36,500 nt of DNA from Glandiceps talaboti (lineage: Eukaryota; Hemichordata; Enteropneusta; Spengelidae). The notes under the pieces were generated by a model. It searched no databases. It saw only the letters and a program-made list of their open reading frames with translations, and was not told where the DNA came from. Made by a program: the position numbers and the translations under genes. Below, piece by piece: positions 22,589 to 36,500 of the stretch; within the stretch, counting starts at the first letter, position 1, and each line of letters starts with the position of its first letter. Location: contig NC_135550.1 of the NCBI RefSeq assembly GCF_964340395.1, forward strand, positions 22,998,676 to 23,035,175, read 5' to 3'.

Positions 22589-25500
22589 CTAAATTTAAAA
22601 TGTAAAAAAAAAGACTTGGTGACTCGATATATATTCTACAGGCGAGTTTTTTTTTTCTTTGCAGAAGAGTACCTCAAACTATATCAAAATGCAATTTGTT
22701 ACAACTCGTAGAATGTTACACAGCCTAAATAAGTCAGTTACAAGTGCATTGTTTTCATCTTTTAAGCGTTCACAAGTATTGGAAACCATATGATCCCAAT
22801 GGACGTCTAAAGCACTGTTTTAACATGCTGCTGCATGCTTCCCACCGCCAGGTTTAAGCTTGAACTAATTGCAACAAATTATTTTTTAGTGCGTCTTGTT
22901 TAGAATTTTAATTTTTATGTTGACGAACACGTCCAAAGTATAGGAAAATGTAAGTGGTGGAACATGGCTAAAATGAGTTTCTAGTAATTAGCTAATCAGC
23001 TTATTCGTGAAATATTAGTGTAATGTCTATGGATAGCTCTGAGGATGGATAATTACTCTAATACCATCTTGTGATCATGAAACCATCCTATGTAACGTAA
23101 ATGAGCTCAATATTTTAGCAAATATGTTAATTAATGTAAATAACGTGTAGCACATAGCCATGAACTAAGTTTCAAGATGTTTATTGGCAGGTATTGAGAG
23201 CATCTAGGAACTTTGTTGTAATATGAAAATGGTCATTAACGTTTGATTGGTATAATTAATGATATAATACAGCAAGTCACACATGGACGATATGTGGAAT
23301 AAGTTTATATACACCCAGTCCTACGTTATGTGTCGAAGTGGGGAATATGGAATAAATTACAAATAAAAGGACAAATTTGTTAATTATTTCAATTATAGAT
23401 ATAAGATATTCACATTTTGTTACCACTGCCAATTTTATATTCAATGAAAAAAATGATATATAAATGTGGACTGAAATAGTTCTTTTAACACCCCTCCCCT
23501 AAGAATTAGGGGTCCTGCAGGTCTTTCCTTATTTAAATAATATTGTTATATAAGAAAGTCTGTAAAGTAACGCAAAGATGTCAACCTAACTGTCCTCATT
23601 AACGAGGATGTAACCTTGCATGTGCAGTAGGAATAACAGTACTTTTTTATCCCAGAAAAATGAGATTTTATTTTAACCTATCGTTACCTTAATTAACTTG
23701 GCTCTTCAAAGTCAAATCACGACATTTCCTATAGATACGTGTGGCTTTGTGAACCCATGTCCAAACGTTCCCCTTACATTTCATCAAACTTTAATTTCAT
23801 CAATCAACAGTGAAATAGAATGTCAGAGACTTCTGATATTTTGACGACTGACTGTCATCTTCATTAGGGAATAAGACCACGACTCTCAAAATATCGGAAA
23901 TCTGATATTTTATATTGCGCTTTCGATTGATGGAATTTAACTTCTGTTGAGGATTCTACACAGTAAATGATTTTTAACGTATTTCATATATTAAATTGAA
24001 CGTTTTCTAAGGCTGGAAATATGCAACACATTGATATACACCTTTGCTAGTTGTATCAGTTCCAAGACTGCACATCTTTTGTAGTCATAGAAACAGAACT
24101 CGGGTCACAATATTTACGAAATTGGTGAATCCACAGATTTAAGATTCAAATGTCTACTTAATGTTACAAACACATCCTAATCAAAAAGCTACACTTTACT
24201 CTACAAGTAGCTGATTCTCTTATCAAATTGTTTTTAAAGAGCGTAGTATAAAAGGTAAAACCATTGTGCCATGCAATATAACACTAACGGGAATTTCTGG
24301 CTTTATGCAACATCTAATACGTTAGAGAATGGAAAAATTAAATAAATCTGAAAACCAAGTTGATCAGGTTCAAGAAGGTAGAAATAGTACTCGTGTAGTT
24401 TCTCACAGCAAGACCCTATCCAAAGACATTACTTGTCCATGAAAAAGATGTATACCATATGTATATGTTATCAATATAGCTCAATTAATTCACCATTGGC
24501 AATTTTTACTTGACATAGGAATGGTTTGGTGGTGAAAATAGTTAGATTAATTTCCTTCAAAATATGTAATATAACAAAGTATTTAATTCTTATTATAAAT
24601 ATATGCTGTTCATAATATTCATGTTATTCACGATATTTACTCATAGTCATATTTGACTACCATGTTGTGTTAATATATAATCCTGATGAAAGACAGGTGT
24701 ACAAGTGTTATCCCTCTCAATATCGTATTTCGTGAATATGCTAATTAGCTAATTATTGAAAAAACTCTACCCATGTTCTACCACTTAGATTTTCCTGGAC
24801 TCTTGACTTGTGTTCAGCGTAAAATTGTGACCAAGATGCACTAAAAATAATTGCTGTTGCAATCTGCCTGGCTGCAATAATTGTAACGTTTGCTGTGATT
24901 TCGAGGATACGGGACCTATGCGTTTCGTTATCAGTACGAAACTATGAAATTTCAACCACGCATTCTTAAACCCACAGTAGCTTAGCAGGAGCCGAATTCG
25001 ATCAGACCTATATTTTCAGTGAAAATTGTTAAATACCAATAATTTGACATTTGTACACACTAATTACAAGTCTATTTTTATCCATAAGTAGTACAGCAAT
25101 AGGTTGAAATCCTGATTGCGTTGGGAATTGATTTTAGGGTCCGGTTACAAAAATCAATTTGATTGGATGTATTTTACCATCTGAGGTGTACAGCTTCACA
25201 CGCGCTTTATCTACAAGTGATTCAACTACTGTAATGGTTGTACGATACGAGTAGTTCTTTACATGTCTATAGCAAAAACGGTTTCAAATAATGTACAATT
25301 GCAGCTAATGCTAGACATCGGGCTTAATTATACAGAAAATATTACTTATGAAAAACGATTCATTAAAATCAAAAGCTACAATAATAAATGTTATACGACA
25401 CGTTCAATTTAAACATAAATTAAATTAAACTAGAACATTACTTGTTATGTCCGTAAGGACTTACGGACGGTAAAAATAGTCCATTCTCGTCACTTTACAA

Positions 25501-26898
25501 CACCTATGTTTACATACTAAAAGAATGACAGCAATGCTAATCTTTTATTAGCTACACTTTTGAGTTCAGACAATTACAAATACTATGGTGGGTAAAAATT
25601 GCGACTAACCTTCAGCATCCTTGGCGAGGAGTAGCTGGTCTCTCAAATGATTGATAACTGTTACATCAATGGGTAAAGGGGCGTGTCCTATGACTGCTGT
25701 TGTATCCAAGGCTACAGTTTCTAGAAGATTTGCCTTTTCTCCCTTCGCTTTCGTTTCCTTTAAAATTCTAAGATCTGTAAGAAAAGAGCACGAAATACTT
25801 TATCAAGTCATGTATTTTGAAGCCAAAAATGTTTTCACAAAACCACCTACACTAGTGGTGAGATTTGTCTGGCCTCGGGATCTTCTGTACGTCAGGGAGC
25901 GAGTCATCAACTTTGAAACAAACTCTGAAACAAACATAGCGAAATGGCCGCCATTTAAAAAAGTGGAAGATGTCGTAAAGTTACACATACCTCCAAATAA
26001 ACTATTTTCAACCTGCTGTAATTCTTTCACAATAGAATCGATGATAGTAAGACCCTTCGCCCAAGACTCTAGTTCAAATTCTTTGTTGGTTTCAACTGTT
26101 CGCAACTGCAAGAAAATGGGAACATGAACGAGTGTCAGCAACGCAAATGGAAAAAAATATCAAGTATCCACACTTTCAATTTCTCACATTATATTCGGTG
26201 AGCAATACGTTTACCGTTTTATTGTTGAGCTACTGTAACACTGTGATGCTCGAATTGATAAAGGCAACCACCGCAAAACTGATGCAGAAAAAGTACAAAT
26301 GGATACAGCGACAATTGTGTAAAATTGGGAACTCGCCACGTGCGAGGAATATAGGACGAAATTCAAGCTGGTGTGAAAAAAAACCTCAAGGACCGACATT
26401 TTTCAAACATGCAGGTGACGTGGAGCTTTAACAGGTGGGTTTTTTTTATACATTCTGTTGGGTTTTTTTCAATTCCACTAATGCATTCTTTACTGCTTAA
26501 GTTTGCAGTCGCCATAAGTTGCACCCTGTACGGTGGAGTAATAAACGTCTTGAAAGACAGAAAACTCTTACCTGGCCAGCGAAATCCCTCGTTTTCTGTA
26601 ATACTTCGTTCACAGTCGTTAGACTGGGTACTTTTGTCAAAAGGTTTAATGTAGTGTCAATGTCTGATAATTCTTGCCGAGTTCCCTTCAGTTTCGGAAT
26701 GACGAAATATAGATCTTCGTTGAAATTGCCAGTCAGTGTATCGTTCAGACGTCTCATACTTGTATGGATAATATTGATATCACTTGTGAGGTTCATCAGT
26801 TTGCTGAGCAATCTGTCGGTATTTGGCGTGGCTTCCTGGCAATCCGCGACCAGAAACCATGCCGCCACTACCGTGAAGACAGCCGTGGTCGAAAGCAT
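20928..26898 (-). CDS. Predicted secreted protein with five six-cysteine tandem modules, 755 aa, family not recognised
   Basis: Exons on the minus strand: 26572-26898, 25991-26105, 25610-25774, 20928-22588; junction phases 0, 1, 1 match and the sum (2268 nt) is a whole number of codons. Residues 1-20 look like a signal peptide (MLSTTAVFTVVAAWFLVADC). Residues 30-200 are leucine-rich, probably helical or coiled-coil, with sequons NLT (36-38) and NDT (52-54). An RSKR furin-type site is at 238-241. From residue 256 there are five modules of 94-95 residues, each C-x2-C-x9-C-x8-C-x6-C-x4-C followed by an acidic amphipathic stretch (VEDALLEILEDVNNN) and an N/G/T-rich linker ending in LAGRG. The tail has a KRR and ends RFVIA. 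I do not recognise the module. It may be a multidomain secreted or matrix protein or a processed precursor. The exon 3 to 4 join skips a 3.0 kb intron and rests on phase and a good acceptor (tttaaatttag). Confidence 0.72.
20995..22445 (-). repeat. Coding tandem repeat, about 285 bp unit, five copies
   Basis: Near-identical 282-285 bp units lie head to tail within one exon. Blocks such as the stretch encoding NKGRNCEEIRSLCQQVNC recur with only a few base changes per copy. Unit changes are codon-sized (3 bp), so the frame is kept throughout. The high similarity at synonymous positions points to recent expansion or gene conversion. Confidence 0.95.
22589..25609. other. Intron 3 of the secreted repeat gene (3.0 kb)
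   Basis: AT-rich and without usable open frames on either strand, apart from the palindromic element at 23786-23945. A near-perfect 20-bp palindrome, GTCCGTAAGGACTTACGGAC, is at 25449-25468. Confidence 0.5.
23786..23945. repeat. Imperfect palindromic element (about 160 bp)
   Basis: The left side (TTAATTTCATCAATCAACAG, ending in CTGATATTTTGACGACT) is mirrored by the right side (reverse complement TTAAATTCCATCAATCGAAA, ending in CGATATTTTGAGAGTC). It lies in the 3.0 kb intron 3 of the secreted repeat gene. The centre carries a hammerhead-like core on the minus strand (see findings). Probably an old non-autonomous element. Confidence 0.45.
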
Positions 26899-26949
26899 GC
26901 TAATGGATACTATTCAAGTACAGAACCTGCAAATGACTTCCCGGCGAAA

Positions 26950-26963
26950 TAAAATATATAAAG
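26950..26963 (-). promoter_or_regulatory. Possible TATA-like element of the secreted Cys-repeat gene
   Basis: The minus strand reads TTTATATATTTT about 55-65 bases upstream of the ATG at 26898. That would place a start site about 25-30 bases upstream of the ATG. The match is generic in AT-rich DNA, so this is weak. Confidence 0.25.
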
Positions 26964-28375
26964 AAACCAAGGATAACGAAGAACTAAAATAAAATGAAGA
27001 AGAGCTGAAACGAATTCTCTTATATACCTCATGAAAACCTGCCTATCCAGTGGAAGACATTGTCATTGGTACAATTTTGATACACACCTGTGTGATTTGC
27101 TAGTTTCGACGAATCATAGGGTAAGTAGTAATGATGACGAGGCTAGATTTGAATAAATTTGAATATTCAGATACTCTCGTTATTTGTTTGACAAGACAAA
27201 CACTAGATGGTTTTCAAAATTTTGTTGAATTGGTCCCAGAGCGTTTTGGATGAGTGTCAAAACGTATGGATAGACGGAAAGTACTGATGACACATCCACC
27301 TCTAGGGTAATATATGTCAACATGGTTGTGATAATTTATTGTTATATTTCATTCCATGGTCTGTATTTATGTATCATGTCAACATTAGCGAAAATTGCCA
27401 CATTTGATAATTAGAAAAATAGAGTATACTGATTGGTCGAAATGAATCATGATCAACATAACAATGGATCGGTATGTCCAATCAGTGGTGACGTTGCAAT
27501 ATAGTAAGTGGTCAGTACCAGGTGGACTTCGCCATACAATGTATTGCAATTCGTATGTTAGCCATTTAGGGCAAGTAGCTCGAAAAAAACACATGTCAAT
27601 GTCGCGTGAACAGAAACCCAAGGGGTAACAGGGTCTGTGCACTGTACATGTTGTTGTGCTGGCCGCTGTTGCCACGGGTGTCATGACTTCCCTTCGTTTT
27701 TCGTTAGGATTTGTCAAGTACTTGAGTTGTTGCTTAGAACGGTCGGTTATGTAACAAGACACGTCTCCTCTGTCACGATAATTTGAATTATGTCATAAGG
27801 AATCGTCTCAAATATGTTTTAAACGCGTCATGTATCTTGCATGATTTACATGTAATATCACCCTTGGTGCCAAGTGTCTCTGCTAAAACCTTTCACTATT
27901 CTTATAATTTGCATATAAGTTTATACGCATGACTGGGCTGAAAACCAGGTCATACGGATAGGTCAAATACTCGACATTTAGCTTTCATTACTTGCACTCA
28001 CTTCCAAAGTATCGTCAACTCTTTTTCTATCCTTACCGCCACCATGTACACCTTTACTTGCACTTTATCATATGTAGAAATGTCAATACGGCAGGCAGAA
28101 AATGTAGTAAAACACGAACTGTCTATGTTTCGGTTGTTATATGTTGAATAGAGAGATACATAAAGAGCATTGTTGGATATTAGGTGAAACAGGGCAGGGT
28201 ACAGATCTAGGCAGGTATTCACACTCGATTGCACAATAGCGCAGAGTTTGGTTGTCTGGAAGACACAACACCATTTTACGAAAATAAAGATTACAGAAGG
28301 TAACTACGAAGACGGGTTTTTTGGCGTATCATGATATACATTTATGTATACATGTTTTATCTACGTCCTCCTTAC

Positions 28376-28493
28376 AAGTTACCTCACTGATTAGCTACCA
28401 AAACATCAACGCGTTCTAGTAAATTTTCATTTGTTGCCAATAGAAGACGCTCAACAAATTTGTTGTTTTGGTAACTAGTCAGTGAGGTAACTT
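28376..28493. mobile_element. Small palindromic MITE-like element
   Basis: The left arm (28376-28408, AAGTTACCTCACTGATTAGC onward) and the right arm (28462-28493) are near-perfect inverted repeats of about 31 bp. The 50-bp centre itself can fold (GCGTTCTA with TAGAAGACGC). Flanks contain TTAC on both sides, a possible but unproved target duplication. Superfamily not assigned. Confidence 0.55.
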
Positions 28494-29057
28494 ACACAAC
28501 TGTCGGGCGGATCTCAATGGCGACGCCTGTAAATGTAACTTGTGTTTTCTTTCCTTCGAAATGACGCCTCCGTGCTAGAAAGTTTGTGAAGGTCTAAATT
28601 TATTATGCAAACCCGCAGTTTTGCATTCTGGGACTTCAGTGAAGGTGACCTCAGATGAACAGTCGATTCGAATCTGACCATAACAATAACTACTAGATGT
28701 AATCCCGCATATCCATAGATGCCTCTTTGAATGTATAAGTATCCATATTAAAGGTGAGTAAATTACCTTACAAATAAACATGTCGCGATTGAATATTTGT
28801 ATTTCTGTATCCATTGACATGAAATCAAATGAACTATGTATACAGCAAAGAGCGATGACAAGTTCGGCATACAAACCTCGTCGTGGTAGTAGTAATTGAA
28901 CAACTACAAACAACACTGGAAATAACCAAACCTGTGAGGTGCTAGCTAATTCTCGAAATCACGATTAATTAATTTCTAAGTTAAGCTTTCTTTTTTATTT
29001 ATTCATTTCTTCATTGACTGATTTATTGTTCGTTTTTGTTTTTAGTTTGAAGCGAAA

Positions 29058-35846
<6,789 letters not shown>

Positions 35847-36034
35847 GTAAAGTGGTCTTATATGATGATCAGTTCTTTTCTCGGACATCACAGTCGAAAC
35901 TATTTGATAAGTATTAGACAAGGACTGAGTCTAGAAGCGTCCGTTTCGGTGGAAATTATCCTATAATTAGAAATATTTCTAGTTCTCAAAAGTTCTCTTT
36001 ATCGTTTTTGTTTCAGTGAAGAGTAATGTTATGA

Positions 36035-36122
36035 TAGATATGATATGATATGATATTATATTGTATTATATTATATTATATTATATTATATTATATTATA
36101 TTATATTATATTATATTATAAA
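36035..36122. repeat. (GATAT)n and (ATATT)n pentanucleotide repeats
   Basis: Short GATAT run followed by ATATT units, in the intron after exon 9 of gene C. Confidence 0.93.
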
Positions 36123-36336
36123 ACATATAATATATCTTAAAACCTATACAATTTGACATATGCAGTCTTGACTCTAGCGCCCTCCAACGAGCTAGCGCTT
36201 CCATCGTTGCCAGCTCAAAACCCAAAACCCATTGCCAGCTCAAAACCTACGTCTTGGTCGAAATATGGAGACATAAAATAGATACTTGATATGATGAAAA
36301 ATATACATGCAATTCTTCCTTCTTTTGTTTTGTCAT

Positions 36337-36500
36337 GTATGATCAGATGTGTTTTTGGTTACTACGTCGATGTATGATCAGATGTGTTTGTGGTTTAATA
36401 CTACGTCGATGTATGATCAGATGTGTTTGTGGTTTAATATTACGTCGATGTATGATCAGATGTGTTTGTGGTTACTACGTCGATGTATGTTCAGATGTTT
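36337..36500. repeat. Minisatellite with 35- and 39-bp units, open at the window end
   Basis: Units start GTATGATCAGATGTGTTT and end ACTACGTCGAT. Two units contain a 4-bp TAAT insertion, giving the order 35-39-39-35 before the array is cut off by the window end. Confidence 0.93.

Larger units (their letters stand above)
26899..29044. other. Intergenic region between the secreted repeat gene and gene C
   Basis: It must hold the promoters of both divergent genes. The open frames at 27385-27762 (minus; cysteine-rich) and 28575-28916 (minus) lack clear splice context or family features, and I do not call them. A palindromic MITE lies at 28376-28493. Confidence 0.5.

Noticed and set aside
27385-27762. 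Cys-containing open frame on the minus strand
   Set aside because: No signal peptide, no clear splice sites, no family resemblance and no shared spacing with the Cys modules. It could be an unnoticed exon but cannot be supported.
28575-28916. Open frame on the minus strand upstream of gene C
   Set aside because: Composition and context look random; no domain or splice signals matched.
35847-36500. Search for exon 10 of gene C (the PGLQG-like segment)
   Set aside because: No acceptor followed by a matching frame was found; the gene must continue outside the window.

Overview
This is a eukaryotic, intron-rich, AT-leaning window from an invertebrate animal. Genes are split into short exons with consistent GT-AG boundaries, and introns and spacers are loaded with microsatellites and short inverted-repeat elements. 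The sequence does not fix the species; a marine invertebrate (lancelet, hemichordate, echinoderm or mollusc-like) is an inference from the gene family and genome style only. No bacterial operons, rRNA, tRNA or CRISPR arrays were seen.

Three paralogous SLC5-family (sodium:solute symporter, SLC5A8/SLC5A12-like) genes make up most of the window. Gene A (minus strand, 185-4875, nine 5' exons, 341 codons) runs off the left edge. Gene B (plus, 6870-16725, 15 exons, 601 aa) is complete. Gene C (plus, 29058-35846, nine 5' exons, 345 codons) runs off the right edge. I rebuilt the exons by hand. Intron phases are identical at every comparable junction, and exons 2 to 7 have exactly the same lengths (220, 118, 68, 155, 138, 86 nt) in all three, so the copies are local duplicates. 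A and B are head to head, about 2 kb apart; B and C point the same way.

Between B and C, on the opposite strand, lies an unrelated gene (20928-26898). I assembled it from four phase-compatible exons into a 755-residue predicted secreted protein. It has a signal peptide, a helical N-terminal region, an RSKR furin-type site, and five near-identical 94-95 residue modules, each with six cysteines (C-x2-C-x9-C-x8-C-x6-C-x4-C). I do not recognise this module; it is the best candidate for something undescribed. A further exon-like stretch (19624-19905) is in compatible phase with a cryptic donor at its 3' end.

Mobile and repeat DNA: a Harbinger-like MITE in intron 4 of gene B (9351-10131, TAA flanks), a hAT-like foldback element with 8-bp target duplications (18954-19433), two small palindromic elements (23786-23945, 28376-28493), minisatellites (7045-7330 and 36337 to the window end), and many simple repeats. 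These are densest in gene C, where a (CT)n tract of over 230 bp directly abuts the exon 2 splice acceptor.
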